NCBI GenBank assembly: GCA_036159995.1
Contig: JAYYEI010000015.1
Span: forward strand, 10,579 to 74,578
Source: UBA8752 sp036159995
GTDB lineage: Bacteria; Bacteroidota; Bacteroidia; Flavobacteriales_D; Sanyastnellaceae
Reading direction: 5' to 3'
DNA: 64,000 nucleotides
Shown: one piece after another, positions 17,303-26,186 of the stretch
How the letters are laid out: each line of letters begins with the position of its first letter
How positions within the stretch are numbered: the stretch's first letter is position 1
Made by a program: the position numbers and the translations under genes
Notes under the pieces: generated by a model
Told to the model about the DNA's origin: nothing
The model's input: the letters and a program-made list of their open reading frames with translations, nothing else
The model's database searches: none

Positions 17303-18142
17303 ATGGAGGGAGAAGGCAACATCCGAAAGTTGAAAGGCCGCATGGACGGCGAATCGGCCGTGGCCTACAGCTGGAGCCAGGCGGACATCCTCGACCCCCT
17401 GCCCGATGTGGACATGGCCGACTGGGTGGGGAATACCCTGCGTCTCGAATTCGCCAAGGCCATCCATTGCACGGTCACCGGCAAGAAGATCCGCAAGACA
17501 TACGGGGACGGGATGTCCTTCGACGCCTTCCAGAATTCCCCCTTGGCCGTCGAGAGCATCATCCACCCGGAATTGAGCCGCATCCACGAGGGCATCGCCT
17601 TGCGGGACAAGGAGTGGGAGGAAAAGCACCACAACCAGCCCCACGTCGTCTACCTGAGCTACACGAGCGGCATCAAGGTGGGCGTCACCCGGGACACGAA
17701 CATGCCCTACCGGTGGATCGACCAAGGAGCCAGCGGAGCCACCATCCTCGCCAACACCCCATACCGCCAGCTCGCGGGACTCATCGAGGTGACCCTGAAA
17801 GACACGTTTGCCGACAAGACCCAATGGCGGGCCATGCTCACCGCGGGCAACCCGGACCCAGCCGTCGTGACGGACGCCTTACTCGAGGCCAAGGAGGAAG
17901 CCTATGAATCGTGCCCGCCGGAATTCGAGGATTTCCTCGATGATGGGGAAGAGGTGACCCTCCTGCAGTATCCGTCAGCAGCGTTTCCAGACAAGGTCAC
18001 GTCGCGCAAATTGGACAGCGAGAACACCATCGTCGAAGGCCGACTCGACGCCATCAAGGGGCAATATCTCCTGTTCGAAGGGGGGCAGGTCTTCAATGTC
18101 CGCCGCCACTCCGGCTACCGGGTGCGGTGGTCGCTGTCCTGA
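17303..18142 (+). CDS. DUF2797 family protein
   Basis: A 279-residue protein matching DUF2797 through 'QPHVVYLSYTSGIKVGVTR', 'PYRWIDQGASGATILANTP' and 'YRQLAGLIEVTLKD'. In many members the first half carries paired cysteines thought to bind zinc; here only one remains (HCTVTGKK), and the positions where I would expect the others read 'GMSFDAF' and 'VESIIHPEL'. No enzymatic function is established. It is cytoplasmic. It starts 54 bases from the divergent T9SS cargo gene. Confidence 0.8.
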   Translation: MEGEGNIRKLKGRMDGESAVAYSWSQADILDPLPDVDMADWVGNTLRLEFAKAIHCTVTGKKIRKTYGDGMSFDAFQNSPLAVESIIHPELSRIHEGIALRDKEWEEKHHNQPHVVYLSYTSGIKVGVTRDTNMPYRWIDQGASGATILANTPYRQLAGLIEVTLKDTFADKTQWRAMLTAGNPDPAVVTDALLEAKEEAYESCPPEFEDFLDDGEEVTLLQYPSAAFPDKVTSRKLDSENTIVEGRLDAIKGQYLLFEGGQVFNVRRHSGYRVRWSLS

Positions 18143-18145
18143 CCC

Positions 18146-18736
18146 TCAGTTCAGAGAGGGGTCCGTCGGCCAAGTCGTGACGCGGTCATAGCCACCGCCT
18201 TTGCTCTTCATCATGGTCGTCCACAAATCACCGGGGTCGGAATTCATCACGACGTCCAGTTTGTTTGCCGCAGGCGCATCGTAGACGTACCAGCTGCGTT
18301 GCTTCATCTCACCCTCAAGCTGTCCCGCACCCCACCCGGCATACCCGGCAAAGAAGCGAACATCCCCAGCCTTCGCGCCTCCCTCCTGAATCAGAACGGC
18401 CAGATCGTCGTATTCCCCCCCGAGCCAAAGGCCGGGAAGCACAGGAAGCGACCCCTCGATCCCGTCTCCCAGGCGGTGGAGGCAGAACAGGCTGTCCGAA
18501 TGGACCGGACCTCCGCGGTGGACTTCATGGTCCAAGCCCCAAGGCTCCGCGTCGGGCAGGAGGGATGTGAGGTTTCGCCCCATGCCATTGTTGAGCACGA
18601 ACCCAAGCGATCCTTGATCATCATGATCACACAGGAACACCACCTTCCGGCCGAACCACGGGTCGTCTAGAAAGGGCTCGGACAACAGAAACTGTCCGGG
18701 TTTGGGCTCGGCATTCGCTGGCGGCATCCAATCCAT
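18146..18736 (-). CDS. YqgE/AlgH family protein
   Basis: A 196-residue protein. From the ATG at 18736: MDWMPPANAEPKPGQFLLSE, then 'DPWFGRKVVFLCDHDDQGSLGFVLN' split around the hallmark 'F.R.VV.L..H...G..G..LN', then 'HRGGPVHSDSLFCLHR', 'FFAGYAGWGAGQLEGEM' and 'WYVYDA', all YqgE/AlgH hallmarks. The molecular function is unclear despite its name as a transcriptional regulator. Longer in-frame starts upstream are rejected because homology begins here. It is divergent from the M14 peptidase. Confidence 0.87.
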   Translation of the reverse strand: MDWMPPANAEPKPGQFLLSEPFLDDPWFGRKVVFLCDHDDQGSLGFVLNNGMGRNLTSLLPDAEPWGLDHEVHRGGPVHSDSLFCLHRLGDGIEGSLPVLPGLWLGGEYDDLAVLIQEGGAKAGDVRFFAGYAGWGAGQLEGEMKQRSWYVYDAPAANKLDVVMNSDPGDLWTTMMKSKGGGYDRVTTWPTDPSLN

Positions 18737-18762
18737 GCCGCAATTTCCCACTTTTGGGGCCG

Positions 18763-20469
18763 ATGACCATGCGCCCCATCCACCTGTTCCTCCTTGGCCT
18801 GACCACGGTCCACACGCTGACCCCCTGCGCCCAGGATCATCCCCTCGGCAAAACGCCCACCTGGGCCGAGGCGATTGCCGCATACGATCAACTCCACCAA
18901 GACCATCCCGAAGCCACGGAGTTCACGCAATTCGGGCTGTCCGATGTCGGCCGGCCACTCCACCTGTTCACCATGGGCCCTTCGGACGCTCCATTGCGCA
19001 TTCTCGTCAACAACGCCATCCACCCGGGGGAGCCCTGCGGGGTGAACGCCTCCCTGATGTGGGCGACGGACCTGCTCGAATCCGACCGTCTGCCGGAGGG
19101 CGTGCACATCGGCATCATTCCGCTCTACAATGTGGGAGGGGGGCTGCGGCGCAATTGCTGCACGCGCGCCAACCAGAACGGCCCGGAGGAATACGGGTTC
19201 CGCGGCAATGCCCGAAACCTCGACCTCAACCGGGACTTCATCAAGTGCGACAGCCGGAACGCCTTGTCGTTCACTGCCATGTTCACCGAGTTCGACCCGG
19301 ACCTCTTCGTCGACACCCACACCTCCAATGGCGCCGACTACCAGGCCACCATGACCCTGATCGCCACCCAACCCGACAAACTCGGCGGACCGCTGGGCGC
19401 CTGGCTTGAGGCCACCCTGATGCCCGAGCTGTATTCCGGCATGGAAGCACGAGGAACAGAAATGTGCCCCTATGTCTACAGTCTGGGCGCCACGCCGGAT
19501 GACGGCATTCAGGACTTCCTCGAAACGCCCCGGTTTTCGACCGGATATGCGGCCCTGCACCACACCCTCGGCTTCACCACCGAGGCCCACATGCTCAAGC
19601 CGTTCGACGACCGGGTCGAGGCCACGCTGCGCTTCCTCGATGTGCTGCTGGAGGCCGGGGTCCGGCATGCGGAGGTCATTGACGCCTTGAGACAAGCCCA
19701 AGACCATGCCTATCGGCACACCAGCGTCCATCCCGTGGACTGGACCTTGGACACGACGGCCGTGGACTCTGTCCGCTTTGGCGGATTCGAAGCGCGATAC
19801 GAATGGAGTGCGGTGACCGGATCCAAGCGACTCCGCTACGACCGGTCCGCCCCCTGGACCCGGAACATCGCCCACCTGCACACCTTCCGCCCGACGCAGG
19901 AAGCCAGCCTGCCTGCGGCCTTCATCGTGCCCCAAGCCTGGCGGCACGTCATTGCCCGACTCGAAGCCAATGGCGTCGTCTCCATCCCAATTCCACAGGA
20001 CACCTCCCTGACCGTCGAAGTGACCCGCATCCTCGATCACAGCGCGCCAAACCGGCCCTACGAGGGGCACCACCTTCGGACGGCCATCTCCACCTCACGG
20101 AGCCTGGAACCCGTCCAACTCTTCGCGGGCGACCTCCTTATCCCGGCCGACCAACCCGCCGCACGATACCTGATGGAAACCTTGAGCCCACAGGCGGTGG
20201 ACGCCTTTTTCCGCTGGAACTTTTTCGACAGCGTCCTGCAACAGAAGGAATACTTCTCCTCCTACGTCTTCGAGGACACGGCCGAACGGCTTCTCGACGA
20301 ATCCCCAACCCTCCGCTCGGCACTCGATTCGGCGCGGACAGAACGCGACCTGTCAGCGCGGGCCCAGCTCGATTTCATCTATCGCCGTTCGCCCCACAGC
20401 GAAGGCACGGCGGGACGCTATCCCATTTTCCGGATTCCTGCCGGCCAATCCATCCCGTTCAGTGAGTGA
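18763..20469 (+). CDS. Secreted M14 family zinc carboxypeptidase
   Basis: A protein of about 568 residues with a signal peptide (MRPIHLFLLGLTTVHTLTPCAQ). Zinc ligands are recognisable: the HxxE pair in NNAIHPGEPCG and the distal His in FVDTHTSNGADY; the substrate-binding NRDF is in NLDLNRDFIKC. The C-terminal 250 residues are beta-rich without a recognised sorting domain. It probably removes C-terminal residues from peptides outside the cytoplasm. The start could be 18763 or the ATG two codons later. It overlaps the esterase gene by eight bases. Confidence 0.8.
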   Translation: MTMRPIHLFLLGLTTVHTLTPCAQDHPLGKTPTWAEAIAAYDQLHQDHPEATEFTQFGLSDVGRPLHLFTMGPSDAPLRILVNNAIHPGEPCGVNASLMWATDLLESDRLPEGVHIGIIPLYNVGGGLRRNCCTRANQNGPEEYGFRGNARNLDLNRDFIKCDSRNALSFTAMFTEFDPDLFVDTHTSNGADYQATMTLIATQPDKLGGPLGAWLEATLMPELYSGMEARGTEMCPYVYSLGATPDDGIQDFLETPRFSTGYAALHHTLGFTTEAHMLKPFDDRVEATLRFLDVLLEAGVRHAEVIDALRQAQDHAYRHTSVHPVDWTLDTTAVDSVRFGGFEARYEWSAVTGSKRLRYDRSAPWTRNIAHLHTFRPTQEASLPAAFIVPQAWRHVIARLEANGVVSIPIPQDTSLTVEVTRILDHSAPNRPYEGHHLRTAISTSRSLEPVQLFAGDLLIPADQPAARYLMETLSPQAVDAFFRWNFFDSVLQQKEYFSSYVFEDTAERLLDESPTLRSALDSARTERDLSARAQLDFIYRRSPHSEGTAGRYPIFRIPAGQSIPFSE

Positions 20470-21331
20470 TCTCCTTCACCAGTTCATCTCGGGCTATCAC
20501 CAAGCGGTGCGCACATTGAGGCGGGAGGTCCTGGATGCCAGCCCGGGGCAATGGCGGCTGGCCGCAGACACCGTGGCCAGACTCTACATCCCGCCCCGAG
20601 ACCTCATCGTCGAGTCCCATGAGCGGCAGGGACTTCCCGGCGAGCTGGTTCGGAGGAAATCCGTCCCTGACACAGCGCCGGCCATCGTCTGGATCCACGG
20701 CGGCGGCTTTGCCTTCGGCTCACCCCGAACCCACCGGGCGGCAGGGGCCGCCCTGTCCAAAGCGACCCAACGCCCGGTGTGGATTCCCCATTACCCGCTC
20801 GCCCCGGAACACCCCCATCCAGCAGCACTCGACGCGTTGGACCGCGCAGGGACAGGCGAGCCGATGGACATCGTCGGGGACTCCGCCGGCGGCAACCTCG
20901 CCTTATGCTGGGCTTTGCGCAGGAAAAAGGGAGACCGGCTCATCCTGCTCTCTCCCTGGCTCGACCTTCGGGTGGACGGTCCTTCCGCCCAGCGAAACGA
21001 ATCCCGCCACAGCGCCTTCGACCGAGAGGACCTGCGGGAATATGCCGGTCTCTACCTCGCGGGAAAAGCACCCACCGCGCCCGATTGCAGTCCGCTCCTC
21101 GCCTCAACGGAGGCCTTGCAAACCTTGGGGCCCATCCTGTTGGAGCATTCGGACAATGAGCTCCTCGCGGAGGACTCCGTGGCCTTCGCCACCACCTGCC
21201 GAACCGCAGGACTTGACATCACCCACGCCATTGAACCGGATGCCCCGCATGGATGGCAGCTGTTTCCGGATCTCTTGCCGGAAGCCAAACGGAGCATCGA
21301 ACGGATGCGCGATTTCCTTGCACAGCCTTGA
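20462..21331 (+). CDS. Alpha/beta hydrolase of the hormone-sensitive lipase/esterase family
   Basis: A 289-residue esterase of bacterial family IV. The oxyanion motif is VWIHGGGFAFGSPRTH, the nucleophile is GDSAGGNLAL, the acid probably lies in LLEHSDNELL, and His in DAPHGWQLFP. A short N-terminal cap (LHQFISGYHQAVRTLRREV) precedes the core. It is likely a cytoplasmic carboxylesterase for short acyl esters. It starts with GTG at 20462, inside the end of the peptidase gene, which implies translational coupling. Confidence 0.85.
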   Translation: MSDLLHQFISGYHQAVRTLRREVLDASPGQWRLAADTVARLYIPPRDLIVESHERQGLPGELVRRKSVPDTAPAIVWIHGGGFAFGSPRTHRAAGAALSKATQRPVWIPHYPLAPEHPHPAALDALDRAGTGEPMDIVGDSAGGNLALCWALRRKKGDRLILLSPWLDLRVDGPSAQRNESRHSAFDREDLREYAGLYLAGKAPTAPDCSPLLASTEALQTLGPILLEHSDNELLAEDSVAFATTCRTAGLDITHAIEPDAPHGWQLFPDLLPEAKRSIERMRDFLAQP

Positions 21332-21459
21332 CGGTTCGACCGTCTTGGGTTCACCTCGACTTCACACACCGCGTTCACCTTGCAAGCATCAAACCGAGCA
21401 GAGTTTGATTTCAGGTTCTCATGTCACCTTGGTCGCTTCAGCCAATGGTGATCCCAGGC

Positions 21460-21490
21460 AAAGCCACCTCCGAACGCGGGGGTGGCTTTC
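21460..21490 (+). terminator. Hairpin terminator between esterase and aminotransferase genes
   Basis: The stem AAAGCCACC (21460-21468) with GGTGGCTTT (21481-21489) is followed by CTTCATT. It lies 128 bases after the esterase stop and directly abuts the convergent aminotransferase stop. Confidence 0.65.
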
Positions 21491-21491
21491 T

Positions 21492-22682
21492 TCATTGAAC
21501 CTCATCCAAGGACTCGAGGAGCCATTGGAGCGCCTGATCGAGCTCATCGGCCGACGCATTCAGCGGGGGCGCGAGCCGGAAGCCTTGTGGACGGCTCAGG
21601 AACCAAAACAGGACGACCCCCCGTTTCCGTGCGGCCGCAACCAAGGCCGACACCCGGTCCGGTCCATCGAGATCCACTCCGAGGAAATGGCCATGGCCCC
21701 GCACGTCCACAACGGCGGGATGGGCAGACAAGGCCTGCTTCCATTGCGCCCCCGTCGACCGGATTCTCTTCCAATCCAATCCCTGCAATTCCTGAAGGAA
21801 GGCAGCAGCCGCGGCGCAGGCCATGGGATGGCCGCCAAACGTGGTGATGTGCCCCAACTTCGGGTGCTCTCGCAGGCTTGACATGCACTCTCGGCCAGCG
21901 ACGAAGGCCCCAATGGGCATGCCACCACCGAGCGCCTTGCCGAGGACCAGTACATCCGGAACGACCCCGACCCGCTGGAAGGCATGGACATGCCCGGTCC
22001 GGCCGAGACCACATTGGATCTCATCGAGAACCAGCAAGGCCCCGACGTCTGAACAGCGTTTCCGCAACGCGTGCAAATGGTCCGCCGGAACCGGCCGGAT
22101 GCCCGCATCGCCCTGCACTGTCTCCACGAACACGGCGGCGGTCCGCTCTGTGATGCGGTCTACGGCCGCCGCGGATCCGAACGGCACATGGGACACGTCG
22201 GGGAGGAGCGGCATGAAAGCATTTCGCCGGTGGGACGGCGTGGACAGGCTCAGCGCGCCAAACGTCGCGCCATGGTATCCGCCTTCGACCGCCAGGATCT
22301 CGGTCCGGCCTGTGGCCCTCCGGGCCAATTTCATCGCGCCTTCGATGGCTTCAGTGCCACTGTTGACGAAGTACACCGCATCGAGTCCGGTGCCCTCGAG
22401 ACTCGAGAGCAAGCTCGACGCCGCCCGGTCCTGGGCCTCCTGGGCGTATTCGCCGTAGACCATCACGTGCAGGTGCCGGTCCAATTGCTCCTGCAGGGCG
22501 CGCCGGATGGCCGGATGGCCGTGCCCCAGCGAGCTCACACCGATGCCGCTGACCATGTCGAACAGCTGCTCACCGGATTCCGTTTCCATCCAGCACCCCT
22601 CAGCGCGCACGATGCGCTCGCCAAGCGGGTGGGGGGTTGTCATGGCGAGTCCCCGGTCGAGGAAATGGCTGTGGTCACTCAT
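21492..22682 (-). CDS. Class III PLP-dependent aminotransferase (acetylornithine/ornithine type)
   Basis: A 396-residue fold-type I aminotransferase. It shows 'FDMVSGIGVSSLGHGHPAI', 'FVNSGTEAIEGAMKLAR', 'GGYHGATFGALSLS', 'LLVLDEIQCGLGRTG' and the PLP-lysine motif VLGKALGGGMPIGAF. These are the marks of the ArgD/RocD/4-aminobutyrate group; exact substrate is not decidable. In Bacteroidota, class III enzymes of this length often act on ornithine or acetylornithine derivatives. The start overlaps the GH92 stop (ATGA), so it is the last gene of the minus-strand operon. Confidence 0.85.
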   Translation of the reverse strand: MSDHSHFLDRGLAMTTPHPLGERIVRAEGCWMETESGEQLFDMVSGIGVSSLGHGHPAIRRALQEQLDRHLHVMVYGEYAQEAQDRAASSLLSSLEGTGLDAVYFVNSGTEAIEGAMKLARRATGRTEILAVEGGYHGATFGALSLSTPSHRRNAFMPLLPDVSHVPFGSAAAVDRITERTAAVFVETVQGDAGIRPVPADHLHALRKRCSDVGALLVLDEIQCGLGRTGHVHAFQRVGVVPDVLVLGKALGGGMPIGAFVAGRECMSSLREHPKLGHITTFGGHPMACAAAAAFLQELQGLDWKRIRSTGAQWKQALSAHPAVVDVRGHGHFLGVDLDGPDRVSALVAAARKRGVVLFWFLSRPQGFRLAPPLNASADELDQALQWLLESLDEVQ

Positions 22683-25681
22683 GGGACGGGTTCCGCGTCG
22701 AATTCGAATTCATCGGCAAACACCCACGTCGGGTTCCAGCGCCCCAGATGCCATTCCGGAATCTCCCCGCCATTGAATTGGCCGAGTTCAACGCGCACAT
22801 ACCGGGCCAACCGACTGCCCGTCTGCTCCATCCGCTTCGTCTGGGGGGCGTAGTCCTCCGGATCCAATCCGGGCGCCTCACTTCCGAAAATCTCGAAATC
22901 TGCCGTGTCCATCGCGGTTCGGAAGGTCACCGACTCCGGTGCCCAGATCCAGGACTTCACGTCCTGCAGGACCCCGATGCCCATCCGGGTGATGCGATAG
23001 ACTCCGCCGAGGTCGACGGTCACGACGGCATCGTGCCCATAGTAACCCTGCCAATCCCCCGTGCGGAAATCGGCGCCTTCTCCCCGAATGCCATCAATCA
23101 GGGCCCGGTCGCCTCCCGCAGCGTATTGGTTGGCATAAGGCGATTGAATGCTCACCTCGTAGTCGGGATTGACCCGCGCAATCCGCCCGGACACCACGGC
23201 GCTGCGGCGCCCTGCCTTCTCGGAGACCAATTGGATGGTCTGCGTCCCCTCCACGCGGATGGGGCCCTCGACCGGCTGGAATTTCGCCTCACCCTCGCCG
23301 TCCGAATCCAATACCCGATGCAGAACCATCGCCTCGGCGTCGATGCATCCCACGGGGACATCAAGGCGGTCTCCGGAATAACTCCGGGGCGCCCGGATAT
23401 ACGGAGTAGCGATGAAATCATCCTTCCCGAGTGACCAGTCCGACACCGGCCAATCTTCCGGCTTCTTGCCGAATCCATCCTCTGCCACCGGCTCATCGCG
23501 GAGGTCGAAGGCCCATTGGCCGCCAGACATCAATTCAGAGTGGGTGACCCAGCTCCGCGTCTGCGAGACGCCATCGAGGGTCCAACCGTGAATGAAGACG
23601 GATTCCGGCGATTCGCGATTGGCCAAGATCTCCAGCACACTCCCATTGGGCAAGGACCAGGCCGCCGCATCGAAACGGGGCGTCCCCAGCACGTAGACAT
23701 CGGACCCCGGGGTCACGGGATACAGACCAAGCGCGCTCCAGACGTACCAGCTGCTCATCTGGCCGCAATCCTCGTTGCCGCTCAACCCGTCCGGCTCTGC
23801 GGTATACAGTTCATCGCAGATGCTGTCTACCAGAGCCTGCGTCCGCTCCGGGTAACCTGCATAAGAGGGGAGATAGGCCATGTGGTGGGAGGGCTCGTTG
23901 CCGTGCGCGTACTGGCCGATCAAGCCAGTGATGTCGCTCTGGTGACGCCCCGACATGCGGCTGGATCCAGAAAACATCTCGTCCAGCATCTCTGCGTACC
24001 CTTCAGGACCTCCGAGCAGGTCCATGTGCCCCGAGACATCGTGGGGAACGAAGAAATTGTACTGCCAACCATTGGCCTCCGTGTACTCAAAGGTGACCTC
24101 CGTCGGATCGAAGCCTTCTCGCCACGCAGCGCCGTAACGCGGTTGGATGAAGCCGTTGTCCGGATTGAAGAGATTTTTCCATCCCTGAGCGCGTCGACCG
24201 AACCGCTCCGCCACATCCATTCTCCCCATGTCCTGAGCCATCCGGGCAATGCACGCATCATCGAAGGCATATTCCAAACTCTTGGACACGCTTTCACTTT
24301 CCCGCTCGAGGGGGAGGTAGCCGAGGCTATCCCATACGGACTTGGACAATTCATCGTCCGTGGCTTCGGCCACCATGGCCTCAAGGGCCCGTTCTGCATC
24401 GAATCCCCGCAATCCCTTGGCCCAGGCATCCGCAATCACTGGAACGGCATGATACCCGATCATGCACATCGTGTAGTTGCCCGCCAGCTCCCACATCGGC
24501 AGCGTCCCACCCTCGTCGTGCATGTCCATGAAGTTGCGGATGAACTGCTCAGTGCGATCCGGCTCGAGGACGTTGAGCAGGGGATGGGTCGCCCGGAACG
24601 TGTCCCACAGGGAGAAGACGGTGTACCGGGGAGAATCGAGGTCACCCTGATGAATCTGAAGGTCCGTTCCCCGGTACCGGCCATCCACATCCGTCGCCAG
24701 GTTTGGCACGGTCAGGCTGTGGTAGAGCGCAGTGTAGAAAATGGCCCGTTCCTCTGGATCGGACTCGTCAATTTGGATGCGCCCGAGCGCCTCGTCCCAT
24801 GTGCCTTCCGCCTTCGCCTTGGCCGCCTCAAATCCTCGGGCTGTGGGGGCCTCTGCATCGAGGTTGGCCACGGCTCCATCGAGGTCCACGAAGCTGAGTG
24901 ACACCCTCGCTTCTATCATCTTTACATCCTTGAAAAACAATGAAAATATTGGGACATAGTTCAACTCCTGCATCAACACGCCGTCGACCTCCTCCACATC
25001 GAGTTCAGCCATCTGGTCGAGCCACTCGAACGGCTCACTGAACCGCATGGCGAAATAGACATGCTGCTCATCGGCCCAGTTGTCGGAAATCCGCAAGCCG
25101 ACGAGCGTTGAATCGTCCAACGGATACATCCCGTAACTCAGCAGATCATCTCGGTGCGCCAGGTCCACCATCAACTGCATGGTGTCGGCCTCGGCTAGGG
25201 TCCAACGGTGAAACCCGACCCGCTCGCTGGCCGTCAGTTCCACTTCAATGCGGCTCCGCTCCAATTCACACCGATAATACCCGGCATGGGCTTCCTGACT
25301 TCCTTCAACGAACCGGTCCCGATACCGGTCCCGCCACACATCCGCGGTGTCCATCGGGCCCACAGTGGGCATCAACAGGATATCGCCATAGTCACTGACC
25401 CCGGTCCCTTGCAAGTGGGTATGACTGAATCCGTAGACCACATCGTCCGTGATGTGGAATCCCCCGCAACCGTCCCACCCCTCGAGGCGGGTGTCTGGGC
25501 TCACCTGCACCATCCCAAAGGGCACCGTCGCCCCGGGATAGGTGTGGCCATGCCCACCGGTTCCAATGAAGGGGTCCACTGCCTCACACAACGGCCCGTC
25601 CACCCCTGCACACGAAGCGAACAGGACGGCGGCCAGCAGCACAGCAGGAAAACGGGATTCGGCAGAAAAGCGGAGACACAT
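22679..25681 (-). CDS. GH92 family alpha-mannosidase lipoprotein with C-terminal discoidin-like domain
   Basis: A 1000-residue lipoprotein (lipobox LFASC). Residues ~30-760 are a GH92 catalytic unit: 'VDPFIGTGGHGHTYPGA', 'GFSHTHLQGTG', 'WDTFRATHPLL', 'GNEPSHHMAYLPSYAGYP' (catalytic Glu region) and 'LSGNEDCGQMSSWYVWSALG' (Asp/Glu region). GH92 enzymes are Ca-dependent exo-alpha-mannosidases that trim N-glycans or mannans. The last ~150 residues (VTVDLGGVYRITRMGIGV, RYVRVELGQF) resemble an F5/8 type C carbohydrate-binding domain. A ~50-bp AT-rich patch at 24915-24965 keeps the frame. It is probably surface-exposed or periplasmic. Confidence 0.92.
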   Translation of the reverse strand: MCLRFSAESRFPAVLLAAVLFASCAGVDGPLCEAVDPFIGTGGHGHTYPGATVPFGMVQVSPDTRLEGWDGCGGFHITDDVVYGFSHTHLQGTGVSDYGDILLMPTVGPMDTADVWRDRYRDRFVEGSQEAHAGYYRCELERSRIEVELTASERVGFHRWTLAEADTMQLMVDLAHRDDLLSYGMYPLDDSTLVGLRISDNWADEQHVYFAMRFSEPFEWLDQMAELDVEEVDGVLMQELNYVPIFSLFFKDVKMIEARVSLSFVDLDGAVANLDAEAPTARGFEAAKAKAEGTWDEALGRIQIDESDPEERAIFYTALYHSLTVPNLATDVDGRYRGTDLQIHQGDLDSPRYTVFSLWDTFRATHPLLNVLEPDRTEQFIRNFMDMHDEGGTLPMWELAGNYTMCMIGYHAVPVIADAWAKGLRGFDAERALEAMVAEATDDELSKSVWDSLGYLPLERESESVSKSLEYAFDDACIARMAQDMGRMDVAERFGRRAQGWKNLFNPDNGFIQPRYGAAWREGFDPTEVTFEYTEANGWQYNFFVPHDVSGHMDLLGGPEGYAEMLDEMFSGSSRMSGRHQSDITGLIGQYAHGNEPSHHMAYLPSYAGYPERTQALVDSICDELYTAEPDGLSGNEDCGQMSSWYVWSALGLYPVTPGSDVYVLGTPRFDAAAWSLPNGSVLEILANRESPESVFIHGWTLDGVSQTRSWVTHSELMSGGQWAFDLRDEPVAEDGFGKKPEDWPVSDWSLGKDDFIATPYIRAPRSYSGDRLDVPVGCIDAEAMVLHRVLDSDGEGEAKFQPVEGPIRVEGTQTIQLVSEKAGRRSAVVSGRIARVNPDYEVSIQSPYANQYAAGGDRALIDGIRGEGADFRTGDWQGYYGHDAVVTVDLGGVYRITRMGIGVLQDVKSWIWAPESVTFRTAMDTADFEIFGSEAPGLDPEDYAPQTKRMEQTGSRLARYVRVELGQFNGGEIPEWHLGRWNPTWVFADEFEFDAEPVP

Positions 25682-25682
25682 G

Positions 25683-26174
25683 TCAGCGTTGGTTCTTCAA
25701 AAGGGAAGGAGGGGGCACCCCCGGAGGGACCGAGAGTTCACCCGGCTTCTTGCACACCAGGCATTTCATCCGATCGTGAAAGCCAAAATGCTGGATGGAC
25801 GGAATGGGCGGGTTGAGAATGCTGTCCAAAGCCAATTGCTCCAGCGGAGAGAGAAATCCAGCCACAAAGGCATTCCGGTCCTCCCGCACCGTTCGAACCT
25901 CCTTTCTCAAGGCTCCGACCCGAACGAGCAACTCCGCCTCATCCATGCCACTCCGCTCGAGCGAATCCATGCGATCCTTGACCCCCTGGGTCCGGTTGGC
26001 CGCGGATTCGAATGCGCCGGTCCAGATGCGCTCCACCGAGGGCAAAGGCTGAAAACGCCGCAACAACGCGTCCAACATGCGCCCTTCCGCGTCAGACATG
26101 GACGAACCATCACCCTGGGCCATCCCACTGAAGGCAGACAGCAAAACCAGCGAGAGGGCGAGGAAACGACGCAT
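25683..26174 (-). CDS. Small secreted protein of unknown function
   Basis: A 163-residue product with a clear signal peptide (MRRFLALSLVLLSAFSGMAQ). The mature part is mainly helical, with a coiled-coil-like middle (RKEVRTVREDRNAFVAGF) and a C-terminal CLVCKK pair that could bind metal or form a disulfide. No family recognised. It lies one base from the GH92 start and 12 bases after the S41 stop, so it belongs to the same operon. Confidence 0.62.
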   Translation of the reverse strand: MRRFLALSLVLLSAFSGMAQGDGSSMSDAEGRMLDALLRRFQPLPSVERIWTGAFESAANRTQGVKDRMDSLERSGMDEAELLVRVGALRKEVRTVREDRNAFVAGFLSPLEQLALDSILNPPIPSIQHFGFHDRMKCLVCKKPGELSVPPGVPPPSLLKNQR

Positions 26175-26186
26175 TCAACCGGCAAA

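Noticed and set aside
21332..21459. Possible RNA gene between esterase and aminotransferase genes
   Set aside because: No cloverleaf or conserved RNA segment was found; only a terminator hairpin at the end is supported.
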